A stretch of 64,000 bases of DNA. It comes from Guillardia theta CCMP2712. Its lineage: Eukaryota > Cryptophyceae > Pyrenomonadales > Geminigeraceae. Each line of letters begins with the position of its first letter. The stretch's first letter is position 1. The notes beneath the pieces are model-generated. The model ran no database searches and had not been told where the DNA came from. It was given only the letters and a program-made list of their open reading frames with translations. A program made the position numbers and the translations under genes. This document shows positions 10,940 through 23,685 of the stretch, in pieces. The stretch spans positions 28,865 through 92,864 of the forward strand of contig NW_005434589.1 of the NCBI RefSeq assembly GCF_000315625.1. Reading direction: 5' to 3'.

Positions 10940-12870
10940 CAAGGGGGTGGGTAGGATTAGGGGTGGAAAACAGGTGGTGGGGTAGTTCCTGCAAGGGTAG
11001 TTTAGAGTTGTTGGCGATGCCACGGAGAGAGCAGGGTGGGGGTACTACATTCCGAACCATGTTACTACGGGTGCGTTCGGGGACTCGATCAACCAAAGGG
11101 GTAGTACTCGACAAAAAGCTCTTGTAAAGGAGCAAAAGGTGGGTAATCTATTGTAAAAATAAGGGTCATAACCTTGCAAGTAGGGTATGTGATTGGCGAT
11201 AGAATTGTGAAGAGTTCTAAGGTGGGTATACTGGATTATACCACGGGTCCATTTGATCTCTAAAATGTTGCCAGTGGGTGGTGCACATCTCGACGATAGG
11301 TGGGTACTTCAGGGATTTGGGTGGGTCATCTGCAGAGGGGTAAAATAGATTGCACTAGTGTGGTCAGCAGGGGTGATACCATGTTCCCCATGAGACCGGG
11401 GTAGTGGGTCTGAATTGGACTTGTACCGGTTGTAGTTCGAATTTTCGAGGGTGGGGTAGATCACGTACCCCTGAGATCCCATATTATTGACCCGGTATGT
11501 TGACATGAAGCCAAGTGTCGCTGACCAATGAAGGAGGTAGGGTTACTCGAAAGTTACTCGAAAATTGGGGGTGGGTGCATGTCTATAAAAGTATTTTTTC
11601 CCCTTGCCCAAGTTGTTGGGCATGAGGCCCCCGAAGGCTGCTTCGGTTTGCTCAATGATGGTTTGAGGTGGGGGTGGTAGGGGTAGGAATCTAGGGGTAG
11701 GTCTGATATGATGGGGATATCTTTTTGACTGGTGCGGAGGACCCCTGGTATCTTGATGCTGGAGCTTGAAAGACTGTGGTGCTTGAAATTAATTGATAGG
11801 GAAAACATGGATATCGCAGGTAGGTGGGGGAAGGGATAGAGCAAACGCAAGCCACCTGGTAGGGGTACTACGCCTTGAGAGTCGAAATGCCCAACAGGGG
11901 TGGGGATACCAGGGGTACTGGTAGCATCCGCCTTCGCGGCCCTACCAACAAAAACAAACTGTACTCTACCACCCCTTGAAGTTTAGAACCCCCGTCTTCG
12001 TGGTACCCCTTGCGTCGCCTTCATATTTCCAGGAACAGAACAGTACCTCATTTCAACCACCCCACGGGTGACCTCCCTGGATCCCCTCACCCTTTTCTCG
12101 CGAGGGGCTGCCACCGGCCGTGTAAAATCAAAATGGGACCCCTGGTTCTTGTACCCCTACCCCTCCTTATCTCCACCGTATCCACCCTTGTCTGCAGGCG
12201 CCGCAAATCAAGTCCGGTCGGCAAAATTCGTGGCCACCTGCCTTTTCACCCTGGAAACCACCCCTGGTGGAAGGTGGTGCCCTAGTTTTTGCCCGGTTCT
12301 TTTTTGTCAGCCTCCTATGGTCATGGCAGTAGTAAGAAAATTGAAATGCGACTCGAGCCTCTCTTCAAGCTTAAAAGGTTATAGAGTAAAAATGCCCCAT
12401 CGGCTCGTGCCGCAGGGGTGCCCGGGGGTCCAGGGGATCCGATCATCCGACCCTGTCGGGGGTACTCCTGAGCCATGTGATCACCCCCTTGTGGTCGGTA
12501 GCAGGGAGGGGTTATCAATTGGTGATAACCATCCCGACTGGGTGGGTCCCTGGGCCCTTGGTACCGGTTGACTCTGAGGAGCCGGTACTGATTCTGTGCG
12601 GTACGGTACCGGTAAAGTCATTCAGGCACTAGTAAAGTGCCATTGCCAACTAGTAAGGTGGGGGAATAACTAGGGGTGGTACATGTTCACAGACCCCCCT
12701 TTCTCGTTGCTTCAACACGAAAACTAGTGGGTGGGGTGGGGATCTTGATCAGCCTGTGGCACGAGGGTGGGCAAAACTTGACACTGTCAAAAGCGTACCT
12801 GAGCTGTCGGCATTGTAGCCCCACGAACTCGTCAAAAAACGTACTACGAGCAATTTCCTATTTTTGTTGA
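10940..12870. repeat. GGGGTA-rich intergenic island 2 (largest)
   Basis: Nearly 2 kb without a plausible gene, dominated by ggggta, gggtgg, gtgggta and their complements in alternating blocks. The strand bias flips inside the island: G-rich before about 11870, mostly C-rich between 11890 and 12300, then mixed. The motif ggtaccggta occurs near its right end, where it grades into the GC-rich repeat. Confidence 0.6.
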
Positions 12871-12879
12871 AGCCGTACC

Positions 12880-13350
12880 GCACGGGCCAACCCCACTGTA
12901 CCGTCACGCAGACCGTCACGTCCGACCGGGCTGGAATGAACTTTGGGCCGGCGGGCGGCCCCGTCGCGGCAACATCAAGCCTGGCACGGTTTGGCCGCCG
13001 TCAGGCTCAAGTTTTAGCCGCATCATCAACAATGAAGCCTGAGCCTTCAACTCGCCAAGTCACTGTCAAGTTGAAACCCGGGCCGGCAACTTGAACTTCA
13101 AGCCCGGGCCTTCAACTTGGCAAGAAGTTGAAGGCCGGGCCCGGCGGGCCGCCAGTCACGACGCAGTGCGCAACCGGCCGGGTGACCGATTTCCGAGTTC
13201 CGAAGTTCGGGACTTGACTGGAGCCCGGGAGTGCGACTGGCATGGCTGATCGGATCGGACCCGGAGGCGTGCAGCCTTGCCGGACTCCCGAACTTGATTC
13301 AGGCTTGATGATCAGCTCAGGTTCTCCGAGTCAAAGTGCGGCCGTAAGTC
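12880..13350. repeat. GC-rich dispersed repeat (CCGGGCC family), copy 2
   Basis: Contains aagcccgggcc, ttgaagg, ggccgggccc and cgagtc words like the copies at 3720, 38460 and 57660, with internal short inverted repeats around cccgggcc. It is directly continuous with the GGGGTA island to its left. Nothing coding was seen. Confidence 0.6.
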
Positions 13351-13656
13351 ACTAGGTACTGACTCGCTGAGTGTACAACCTCGGTACAGTATCTTCAACG
13401 CACATGTCCGTTACCGTAACGTTCACTAACTAACGTAGCAGGTTGGCCTTCACGTTGCTGCAACATCATCATATGGAGTGTCTTGAAACTTGATGGGCCT
13501 GCCACTGAGTCCGATCTTCCCGCCCACGTGCTGATCGTGACTTGGTGGCCCGTCACGTGATTGGACTGCGCCCGCGGCACGGTTGTACGGTTGAAGCCTC
13601 GGAAGCGCGATGGTCACATGGGTGCGATTGATACATCAGGCCATCACGACACGTTC

Positions 13657-16101
13657 TCAGCGCGGCTTCCCCTTCAGCCCCAGTCCCTCGCTGCTTGCAA
13701 CGGCAGCGTCAGCCGCTGCTCTTGCCACCTCAGCGTTGTATCTGCAGGAGACGACACGGTAAGACGCTCTCAGTCAAGGGAGGAGAAGGAGGAGGGACAT
13801 GTAAATCGCCGTCTCAGTCTCAATCCTCCTCAGCTCGAGCTCCATCGAGAGTTCTCTGCAACAGGCCCCAACAGTCAGCCCAGCAGCTGACGAGAGCCTT
13901 GAAGAGGAGGGGAGCAGATCAGGGGAGGGGCTGAGGCCTCGGAGACGAGAAGGAAGAAGGATCGTTTACCTTCTACGAAACTCTTGCTCCAGGTCGTGGA
14001 CCTGCTCAGGAAAGTCAGACACTGAAGGCCTAGGAGGGTCGACGGGAGCTTCCTTCTGTGAGGCAGCAGCAGCGTCGTCCTCCTTGGACCTCTGAAGGCT
14101 GCTGATTTTCGCCTGGACCTCCCTGATGGATTCCTCTAGCATCTTGGCCTTCTCCTTTTCCTCCTGCAGGCGGGGGGGAAGGTCATGATCAAGGAACAGT
14201 GCCCCTCCTCCCTGCCTGCAGCTCTTCCTCGAGGGAGCGAAGGCCCTTCGATCCGTCCTTGCCCTTGTCTTCCCTCTATCCGCAGGTTCAATCACATATG
14301 ATGGAGCAACAACCTATCCTCCCTCCCTCTCACCACATGCTCTCCCTCCTGGTCGTTGCCCACGTTCTTGTATGATGCAAGATGGTCCAGAAGCAGCGCA
14401 TGCGTCTACCGGCAGCATAATCCTCAGCATGTCTCTACTCCCTTGGTCACGGGGAGGCACCCGTCTGAGGTCTCTCTCTTGCATCTCCAGCAGCCTGCAT
14501 CTGAACAAGCACAAGTGAGGGAGAGCAGCCGGATGATCAGGATAAGCAAGGGCAAGGGTAAGGGCAAGGGCAAGGGCAAGGGCAAGGGCAAGGGCAAGGG
14601 CAAGGGCAAGGGCAAGGGCAAGGGCAAGGGCAGGACGAGAGGGGGGAGAGGAGGTCTGATATGATGGAAGAAGAGGAGGACAAGGAGAATGAGTTGGAGG
14701 ACAATGAGATGGTGTCAAGCTCACTTGTCAAAGAGATCGATGAACTCTGCGTCTCCTCTTACAAGCTCCAGGGTGATGACATGGCAGAGATAGGAAGGAG
14801 CGCTCAAGACCACCTGCGATCGCTGACTGAGGAGAAGGAGGCGGGTTGGTAGGGGAAGGACATGATGCAACATGAGGAGCAGTGAAGTAGGAAGAAAGAA
14901 AGAAAAAATGATGACTGTAGCAAAGCACCAGGTTGTGAGCACCGGTCTTGACAATCTCTTGTCCTATCTTGACCTGAAACCTGGGCGTAAGACAGGATGC
15001 TCTTGAGCAAAGTGACATGAAAAGAAAAAGACAGGAGGGGAGAGCCGACAGGGTTTCCATACACTAATTCGCTCCCCAATCTCCTCAACGACCCCTTCCA
15101 TCGTGTTGTACTCAGGCTGTTGCATCCAATTCAACGGCGAGATCGTGTGGGCGTTACAGTGTGGAAGAACCTGGAACTTCAAGTCTTGAACCCGAACGTG
15201 GGCGCCTACCATGAGCTTGCCTGCGACATCGTCAACATCAGACAAGACTTAGTTCTCACAAACACAATCCAAACAGGCACTCACACTCGTTCTGAGGCTC
15301 ATCCCTCCCGACGGTGAGAATCACATGACTCCCTTGCCTGCACAACGAGACTGACGCGGGAGAGGAGGAGGAGCCGATCTCACCTCCCCTTGATCACGTC
15401 GATCACTTCCTGCGAGCCCGATGCGTCGTCTGACAGCCCTCGTGCACTCATTGTCCGCTCTACACCAACCTCCGTCTATCACCTTTTACTTCGCACGATT
15501 TCTTGTCGTCTTTAGCAGCGATGATGTAGTCTCCGACCTTGATCTGCTCGGTGTTCAGGATGCCCCTTGCAAACATAACAATCTCTCCCCACCTTCCCGC
15601 TCTTCTCTGCGGCACATCCTTGATGCAGTTCGACGATCACGACTAGCAAGTCACGTTAGGAGCAAGAGGAGAGGAGCCGAGCAAGTACGTCGAGACACAG
15701 GATGAGACCTCAAAGTAGAGGGTGTGAAGGGATTCATTACGACCTGACGCTCGAAGGCGATCCCTACCCCGACAGGTTTCTGAGCACAAGCAACGTGAGG
15801 ACGGAGGAAACGGCAGGAGGGGAAAGGAGTATTGCCTCATACTCTCTCTCATCTTGAGCTGCATAAAATCCATGCGCCCCAGGGACCTCAGGGATCCGCC
15901 ATTGGACGCAATCCTCACCCTCCTGCCACGAGGAGGCTCCATAGTCAGTCGAAGGAGTGAGGTGACGGCAAGTGAGCATGGATTCCAGCACAGCAAGACA
16001 TGGAGGGAGAGTAGTGCACAACGTCACTGTGAGAGCATTATGTAGCTCTGCCTTACCAGGCTCCTCAACCTCTCTTGGCGTGATGAGTCAAGCTGCAGCA
16101 T
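13657..16101 (-). CDS. PDZ-domain and coiled-coil protein (A)
   Basis: A chain of exons in one frame starts at 16101-16057 (MLQLDSSRQERLRSL), then 15922-15812, 15779-15744, 15606-15497, 15446-15384, 15337-15285 and one starting at 15220, and ends at a stop at 13657. The first PDZ domain runs from KPVGVGIAFERQ through ILNTEQIKVGDYIIAAK to GSHVILTVGRDEP. A second, weaker PDZ-like unit is EGVVEEIGERISVKIGQEIV followed by APSYLCHVITLELVRGD. The C-terminal half is charged coiled coil (LQEEKEKAKMLEESIREVQA). PDZ domains bind C-terminal peptides, so this is probably a scaffold. One intron, 14215-14164, starts with GC; another, 15811-15780, is 32 nt. A relative with the same plan lies at 27095-31351. 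Internal junctions near 15100-15200 are less sure. Confidence 0.65.
14546..14632. repeat. (gggcaa)n hexanucleotide microsatellite in an intron
   Basis: About 14 tandem six-base units with one early variant (gggtaa). It lies in an intron of the minus-strand PDZ protein. Lys-Gly or Pro-Leu proteins read from it are artefacts. Confidence 0.85.
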
Positions 16102-16129
16102 CCCGAAGCCGCGTTCTCTCCCGGCCTGC

Positions 16130-16890
16130 CGTCACATGATTGTTACTGCGGCATCATCACTCTGGTCCCTTGGGCTCGTTTCAGAGTTTCACTCAGTCAG
16201 GTGTGCAGTCTGAAGATTACTTAGGCATGGCAGCCGTACAAACTCGTTCGGTCAATTTCCCCTCTGCTACTTCAGAAGTTCAAGACGCCACTGACTGTAT
16301 GTTGATCCGATCGCCTTGCCGGCACGCCATCCCCTCTTCCCCTCTACCCACAACTTCTCCCGCTCCTCTCCGCCCCTCCCATCCCTCTCCCTCGCCGCTC
16401 CCACCGCCATCGCCTCTGAAAACTTGAAAGATCAGTCAACCATCTTTCAAGAGTCCTGACGCTCTGTAAAACTTTACCGTTACATATGTTACAACTCAAC
16501 AAGCAGCAGTTACAGTCAGTTATCATCGAAGCAATCGAGAAGCAGGGGTAAAAGGGGGTGGTTGCACAAGGGGGTCAAAAAGAATGAAGTAGGTAGGTAG
16601 GGGTACTTTCCTCTAAATAGTACGGGTACTAGCGCTGAGATTGTTTGTGCGTCGAAGGGTAGTGGGTGGGGGTCACCGCAGAACCCGATGCAGGCTGTGA
16701 TTCAGCAGTGAGGAGAGGAAAGGAGAGGAGAGGAGAGGAGAGGAGAGGAGAGGAGAGGAGAGGAGACGAGTCGAGAGGACGATAAAGTCAGCACGAAGAA
16801 GGGAACAACAGCTGTTTCGTCACCTTAGATCATCCTTATTTGTACCTTGATTGGCTAGTAAGGTCGAAAGGAGGGGAACGAGAGTTTGTG
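16130..16890. other. gene-free spacer with a small GGGGTA patch and a GGAGA microsatellite
   Basis: Between the divergent PDZ protein and the small membrane-anchored protein I see no gene. A GGGGTA-type patch occupies about 16535-16690 and a (gagag)n five-base repeat about 16713-16766. The promoters of both flanking genes should lie in this spacer. Confidence 0.5.
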
Positions 16891-16895
16891 CTGAG

Positions 16896-17578
16896 ATGTC
16901 AGGCATGGAAGGGATGGAGGAAGATACGTGGGATAAGGACGAGCATGAAAAGTTCGGTGGATCAGACAGCATGAGCGACTTCGTGCATGTGGAGGCATCG
17001 GAACTTACAGAAGCCGAAAGGGAAGTAGAGGTGGAGGAGGTTGGATCGAGCGATGATGCAACAGCGGCAAAGCAGTCTGTGAGGTCGGACGACGAGGAAG
17101 GGAGCAAGCTTGGCGATTCGTTCGCTCTCGTGCCTCTTATGAAAGGAGCGCATGAGAACTGGCAGTTCCGATTCATCCGCAACTCAGCCCTGCTCATCAT
17201 CGCGCTCAAGATTGTCTGGCGAGTGATCAACACTTATCGCGAGCGACAGAGGCTCAAGGAGCAAGTCAGGTCGAGCAAGTTTGCTATCCGAATGGTCTGT
17301 CCTCCCTCCTCTCATGGGGTTCAAAGTCACTGACCATCTCGAGCAGTTGCAGGCGGAACTCCTGTCCGTGCTTGCCGACCGCCAGCAGCTGGAGAAGTTG
17401 TTGCTGGATGTCGCGGTATGCCAGCGTCGCTGATTCCTGCTCTCTGTTCTCTGCGAGTTCTTGTCCCTCACTGTGTTGTTGAAGTAAGTTGTTCATTGAG
17501 CAGAAGATGACATGTCTCTGACAGGATCAGAACCACATGTTGAGGACGTTTGTCTCCGACAAGTGGTTCTTTTTCTGA
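16896..17578 (+). CDS. small acidic, single-helix membrane-anchored coiled-coil protein
   Basis: Three exons: 16896-17294, 17347-17415 and 17525-17578, 173 residues. The N-terminal half is very acidic with two short hydrophobic motifs in acidic context, SDFVHVEAS and DSFALVPL. A single hydrophobic helix (NSALLIIALKIVWRVI) sits near residue 100, followed by a basic amphipathic coil (YRERQRLKEQ, ADRQQLEKLLL) and the end DKWFFF. No family is recognised. The layout suggests a tail on one side of a membrane and a coiled coil on the other. The acidic FVHV and FALV motifs resemble LC3/ATG8-interacting motifs, but such motifs are common by chance. The start is the Met after the last acceptor-like tract; an in-frame Met at 16851 is an alternative. 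Confidence 0.6.
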
Positions 17579-17799
17579 AGCATCATCCTCCGCCACCGCC
17601 TCCTCCTCACTTTCAGCTTGACAGCGACGCGTTAACCCCCCAGGAGCGGAGAGATCAGTCTTATCCAGGAGTCTCGGATGTCCTCCTGGTCTGGTGACAA
17701 TCATGTTACAACCGTCCCGCACAGAGTGGTCAGTGCCTGCTGCGAGGAGGTAGAGGGAGTGACGGGCGTCGACTTCTCTGCCCATCTGATCCAACCAAG

Positions 17800-18180
17800 A
17801 TGATCAGGGTTATATGATGAGTGAAATTATCCTCCCTCCCTCCCTCCCTCCCTCCTCTTCCTTCACACTATTGGAACCCCCTTCCTCTCTCCCTGGCCGC
17901 CGCCGCCCCCCAACTTCCTCCTCCTTCCTCACTGGTTTCCTTTCTGTCTCCCTGGCCAAGACTCGTCTGCTTCTGCCTCCCTCAGGCCCATTCAATGGCC
18001 ATCTCTGCCTTGCACTCCATTCATTCTATCCCTTTCCCCCTCCCTCCCCTAGCTGCCTCCGCGCCTGCCTCCCCTCCACCTCGCTCTCCGCCTCCACCTC
18101 GCTCTCCGCCTCCATTTCCTCCCCCTCTGTATTCCAACCCCCCCTTGTCCTCACCTGTATGCAGAATGCGAAGGCGGCAG
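17800..18180. repeat. pyrimidine-rich low-complexity stretch
   Basis: Runs of ccctcc and cctcct without credible coding content separate the small membrane-protein gene from the 3' end of the PH-domain gene. Pro/Ser-rich frames here are artefacts. Confidence 0.5.
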
Positions 18181-18214
18181 ATTCATGGCAGAAAGTGTTG
18201 AGCTGCCAACAACA

Positions 18215-21200
18215 TCATCCCCTTGCAGCACCAGAACGTTGCGCTACCGTGCCATTGACCAGGGGAATCGCCCCCAGCCGCCTCCGGAGACTCGCGTCAT
18301 CGTAGTAGCTCTGCCACCTCCACTCATACTCGTGCTCCGAGCACGCGCGTGCAGTACCATGTGCAACCCGTCGCTGTCCTCCAGCACAAACCATCTCCTC
18401 CTCCACCTGGTCCCCCAGCACCAAATCAGAAGGGCCCTCTTCCTACCTCAAACTGCTCCTCTCCTCCCTGATCTAGCTTTTCTCCCTTTCTCTGTCCTTC
18501 CTCCTCGCCCCTGCCTCCTGTTTCACCTCCTCGTCCAGTCTGAATCTTGCTTCCACAGCCATCCTTGAGCAAAGATCACTCTGCTACTCTTCCCTTCCTC
18601 GTTCGGGACCCAGGGAGCTGAGGAGAGTTCGTCCTTGTTGAAGGGCAGGCTGCCCTGCCCCTTGGTCACATGGATCCCGCTGACGTTCCTGATCGTCTCA
18701 AGAGCGAGCAGAAGGCCCTTCATCCCTCCCCCTGCGCCGGACTTCATCGTCCAAGTCAGACTCCAAGTGCTTGCAGACGAAGGGAGCTGGATCACCGTGT
18801 TCTTCCCCTGCTCCTCCTCCTCGTTCGCGGCCTCTGCTGCTGCTGCAACTTCATTCTCGTGCCCCACAGTCGCAACGATACGCACAGGACTTGTTGGCTA
18901 CGGAACGGATGGAGTATGTTCGCTTCGCTTCCTCAACTTGTCAGCACCTTGCCGCTCTCTCGGCAATGATCACCTGAGTCCACCATAGCGTTGAGGGCCG
19001 CTGAGTTGGGATCAGGAGGACAAGCCTGCGAGACCGACGCAAGAAGGAAGAGGTGCGGGAAGGGAGTAGAGAAAATGAATGAGCATGGAACAGACAGGGG
19101 GAGGAAGCAAGAGAGAAGAAGGAGGGAGAGGGAGAGGGAGAGAGTAAGAGCAAGACAGCGCATTCTCAACGACCAACTTTGTCGCTCCGGAAACTCTTGA
19201 GAGTGACGTCACTAATGGACTGCAATGACTTGTCAGCATCTCCATCGACAAGTTCCCCTCCCAGTGCCTGCAGGACAGACTGCGTCCAGGACTGCTGAGG
19301 AAGCCTCCGGATCTCTCCCTCCTGTGAGCTCGTTAACGAGAACTTTTGTTCGCTTCCTCTTACCTGACTCTCTTTCCCTTCCATGTCCGCACCTCCTCCG
19401 GGCTGACCTGACTGAATCCCGCGTCCAGGAAGCAGCACGTCATCCTGAGGTTGACCAAGAAGAAGCGTCAGCTCCACTTGCTTCGAATGGAGGACATTCA
19501 CGCACGTGGCCGCGCTGAGGATGAGGCATGAAGGAAGAATGTTTTACTGAATGCTTGATGGCGTTGACAATGATGATTCGTAACCCCACCTGCTTTATCC
19601 CGAGATCCTTCGTGCAACGTCAGTTCCTAAATCTTGCCCGGCTCCCCCCTCCTTCCCTCGTCCCCATCCTTCAGTGCTCTTCTCCTCCATCCCTCCCAAT
19701 CCTGCCCCACTGCTCCCCTGCCATCCTCGCACTTACCTTGAGGTCTTCATTAGAAAGGAACACAAGAGATTCGCCGCTGATCAAGTTTTCTTTGAATCTG
19801 ATACATCATCCGACCAATCAGACGTTCGAATCTCCTCCTCCCTCCCCTCCTCTCTACACACTTCTGCCGCACTTCGTTCACGTCAAATGGCCCGACCTTC
19901 TCCGACAAAGATTGCAGCACTTCCTGCCCATCAAACGGTCACCACCCCCCTCGTCATCCTACCAAGTTTTTCTCCTCCCCTCCTCCCTCCTCCCTCCTCC
20001 CAGTTCCGTCCTCCTTCCTTCTGCTCCTTCTGCTCCTCCAGGGCCCTCAGTCTTCATTACCCGCAACCATCTGTCGACTCCGCGATAGTCCATGTTGATG
20101 ATGCTGGGATGAGGATGGCACTGGAGGTGAGAGTTGCCGCAGTAGCGAATCTTCTGCAGCCAGAGGTCTCGACTGTGCGCATCGTTGAACGCCAGGCAGT
20201 AGACCTGGAGCAGCATCACGCCCACAAGAACTATCACCACTCTATCTATCATAGTAGTTATCTTCCTGTCGTCCTGCCTGTCTCCATTCATTCACTGCTC
20301 TCTAAAGTCCGCATCGACTCTTTCATTCGCACTACTCCATATCCACTCACTGGACTTGTGCTACCGTCCGCCAGACCTTCTTTTTCCTGTTCGCATCTCA
20401 CCTTGGAGGGCAGGCACAGGGGAAGCAGATTCCTGACTGCATCAAGCACGGCTCTACTGATCCTCAGCGTGATTCCATACTGGAAGCTCCTGCCGAAGAG
20501 GAGGCTCTGAAGGAACGACTCCAGGATCAGCAGCCATGCCTGAGCTTGCACGTCTTACCGTGAAGTCACTCGCCTCTGCCACAGAGTTCATCAGAGGAAC
20601 TTTGCCGAAAGGCTCCGACTGAGCCCCCGCCATGTGGAAGCAAAGCACCCCATGCTGTAACCCTACATCAGCCCCTGCAACCCCCAACTTGCCATGGAAA
20701 CCTTTAAGCTCGTATAGCGCCTGTTCCACGATGAAATGAACTTCGATGAGTCCTGCTGCATTGACGCGTGAGCGCCTTCAGAGCAATCCCCTGCTCTCTC
20801 TCTCACCAAGAAGATCCAGTCCTCGGCAAGCACATCGTCGTGGTCTGACAACCCTTTCAGTTCCGAAGCAGTTTTATCCACAACACAGAAAACGGAATTC
20901 ACGCTAGCCGAAAGAGAGGCAGAGGAAGAGGAACTTGGACTCACAGCTCTTGCTGGAAGGATAGGAGAGATTTCCTGTCTCGATCTCACCGTGCAGGATC
21001 GCCTGCAGACAGTCAGAGATCGTTGCGCAGGATGCACACGCGGGACATCCTCACGTTGGATTCTCCTTCCTTGTTGAGATGTGCATCGACGGCTGCGGGC
21101 TGGTCCCTCCCCGCTTTCTTTGCTCTCGGTGGTCCAGAGCAGCATCCCGAGAAGCAGGATGAAAACAGAGATCCTCCTCGAAGCTGCAGTACTAGATTTT

Positions 21201-21360
21201 GAATTGGCGTCTCCGGTGATTTCATATTTCCCGATACACGTGCTTGCAGCAAAAGCAGGATGGTGCATGCTGTCTTCCTGGCGAACGATTCACGGGAAAC
21301 GGCATCTCGGCTTCGGAATCCCATCCTAACAAGCTGCTTCAAAGTTGCGCGTATAGCCAC
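18215..21360 (-). CDS. PH-domain protein, multi-exon, 3' half incompletely resolved
   Basis: The first seven exons are consistent in phase: 21360-21055, 21002-20990, 20952-20807, 20755-20702, 20654-20559, 20506-20402 and 20204-20061. They encode an N-terminal region with a short hydrophobic stretch and then a pleckstrin-homology domain: EDWIFLQDSSKFISSWNRRY, TSLKHGVLCFHMAGAQSEPF and the C-terminal helix YCLAFNDAHSRDLWLQKIR. PH domains bind phosphoinositides or proteins, so the product probably acts at a membrane surface. Further likely exons downstream encode GESLVFLSNEDLK (near 19740), VNVLHSKQVELTLLLGQPQD (near 19470), QSISDVTLKSF (near 19200) and RIVATVGHENEV (near 18880). These may belong to the same gene or to a second one. 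The stop near 18215 is provisional, and the first Met is the earliest in frame. Confidence 0.5.
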
Positions 21361-22321
21361 GACGGGCCTTTCATGCAGCAGCGCCGTTGACTGGAAGTAG
21401 GAAAAGACCTGCAGTAGATGTCACAGTCCTTCTCATAGCATACTTGCCCTCCCCCTGTCACTGTCACCATCTACTCATCCTCTCCTCCTCTCCTCCTCTC
21501 CTCCCCTCCTCCCTCCTCCCTCCTCCCTCCCCTGACTCTCGCCCATGACTCCTATTCCACCAGCTCCATCATATTCTAGGAGCCCTCATACCGCCCGCCA
21601 CAATCGCCTGCGGTTCCAGCTGCGGGTCCAGCTGCGGTTCTGAAACCTGTTGTGCTGAAACAAGTCTCTCCTCCTTGCTCTACTTTGGTGAAAATGTCCG
21701 ATGTCTGCTGTGTTATGTGTTGTTAGGGATTGACAACTCTGTTTTGATCTAACTTGATCCTGAGAACTTGAACCAACTCGTACACGCGCGTTACACGAGC
21801 AAACAGAAGACTTACGATTGTGAGAAACGCGTGTGTAGAAATTTAGGATGATTTTCTTCAAGTCCAAACATGTAGGCTGAGCTCATTAACCGAAGATTCA
21901 GAGTAGGAACGAATCCTAAACCACCTCATGTATTTAGCATTTAGCTTGGCTTTATTAGGCAACACGGAAGAGTACAGATTCTCCTCCACACTGCTCCTCA
22001 TCACTGAGCCGGGCTTCCCAAGTTTGGTGAGACCAAACTTTGAGATGGAAATCCCGGTCCTGGCATGCCATGTAAGGAGTCGGAGGTTTGCACTTCTCAA
22101 TCATCTGTGACCATCGTCTACCATGTCGTGGAGAAACTTGAAATGTTAAGTTTCAGACACCCTCAATACTACCCGTTCTTTTGCTTTATCAAGTACCCAC
22201 AAATATGTCCCTCGAGCCCGAAAAGTTCTCTTTTTAATAAGCTCTGATTTCAAAGCTCGAGCCTCCCCATTTATACAGCACCCCTCTTGCGAAAGCGGGT
22301 AGCAAACTAGAGAACATCGCC

Positions 22322-23176
22322 ATGCAGGTAGTAGGCCGGTATATTTTGTCTGCTGGGAGGATGCGAAGCCTCCATGCAGGCCTCTCAGGGCTTCACCCGC
22401 GAGTACGCTCCTTCACCACAGGCGCTCATGCATCTTCTCGCAATCGCGCTTCAAAACCATATCTGAAGTATGCGTGTGAGTTGCTGGAGATTCAAGCTCC
22501 AACTGAGCAAGCCTTTGCCGTTGCAATGGCGCTGCGCGACAAGGATAAGGATACGGAAAAGCAGCTGAAGCTGCAGCTGCAGGAGAGATATCATCGGTGT
22601 ATTGTCGATTACTACAAACGGCTAGTGGCATACATCACTCAAAGGTGTACAGTTTGTTTGCCATGATGTTGTAGCCTCTACTGAATGCGCAAACACAGGT
22701 ATCTGGTTGAGGATCTTTTCAGGAATGCTATGGATATTATTGCCAACAGTCAGGATGGGGAGATCCACGCTGTAAAGAAAGACTTGCCACGCAAGGACTT
22801 GCAGCTGATGAGGAAACGACAGCTTTCTATGAGCGCGATGAATAGGCACTTGCAGACGAATAATAGCTTACGACTGGCCGTATGGAAACAGATCGGGTTA
22901 CCAGAGGACCTTTTGATACCTCCTTTATCACAGGAGAAGATTTTGTATGGTTTCCTGTCGGAACACATCCATGGACCGACGGGGCTGTTTGTGTTTTTAT
23001 CTTCACGTACAGCTAAAGAGGAGATCAGATTTTTCAGAGATGTTGCATCTGTTTTCAAGAAGGAGGTAGACTTTTTCGAAGAAGTGTCAGCAGAAGAGGG
23101 AGAGCTGATAGAAACTAAATCTATCCTGGAAAAACATAAGCGAAAATCTGGGGGCGATACAGAGCCAAAGCCATGA
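22322..23176 (+). CDS. probable mitochondrial protein of unknown function, copy 1
   Basis: Two exons, 22322-22644 and 22699-23176, give 266 residues; the intron splits an Arg codon (ITQ-R-YLVEDLF). The first 35 residues are basic, Ser/Leu-rich and free of acidic residues (MQVVGRYILSAGRMRSLHAG, then RVRSFTTGAHA), a typical mitochondrial presequence. The body is helical and charged, with no transmembrane segment and no motif I recognise; a helical linker containing RDKDKDTEKQLKLQLQERY and a C-terminal part with GPTGLFVFLSS stand out. The second copy at 24656-25510 differs in the protein by one residue that I can see (Thr here, Ile there, in ELIETKSILEK). Composition and intactness argue that both copies are expressed. 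Confidence 0.65.
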
Positions 23177-23685
23177 GATGGAAGAGGGTCAAGCAAGCTC
23201 TTCCGTGCCGTGCTCAGTTTGAGACATTTGACTTCAACCTCATCATAACCATGTCTTCCAAGTCCATCATGCCTGAGAATGTTGTTGATACGATATTGTT
23301 CGATTTGAGTTTCTTCTTGAATCTTCTAGCCTGTGACCATGTATGTTGAGCAAAAGTAAATGGAAAGAAAGGAACCTTGAAAACATTCTGTACAGGTTAT
23401 CATATCAGCGACTCAAGTTAGTATGTCATTTCTGCTTGCCGTGCACTGGCCGGCCCGGCACATGGACGACGTGTTCTTCATCCTCAAGCTTATCAGTCGA
23501 TGAGTGCATCACTTCGTACAACACACTGAGTAGTCAGTGCGGCTGCACGCCTACCCCTACCCTCGCATCTTCTCCCCCAGGGGCGTAGGGGGCAGCTCCC
23601 CCTCCTCGGGCAGCCGGATGGGCGGAGACGTCGCCCATCTCGTTCTCCTTGCGATTCGTCGCCATGAGCATGATCCTCGGCTCCT

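Noticed and set aside
12010-12571. Open frames of 90-170 codons in the island
   Set aside because: Their composition follows the ccacccc/ggggta repeat; they have no splice context and no family features.
10940-13350. Possible retrotransposon in the large intergenic island
   Set aside because: No reverse transcriptase, integrase, transposase or terminal repeat motif was found in any frame.
14356-14731. Lys-Gly and Pro-Leu repeat proteins on both strands
   Set aside because: They are translations of the gggcaa microsatellite in an intron.
17468-17794. Minus-strand frame of 108 residues beside the small membrane-protein gene
   Set aside because: It overlaps the last exon of that gene and has no splice signals or recognisable motif.
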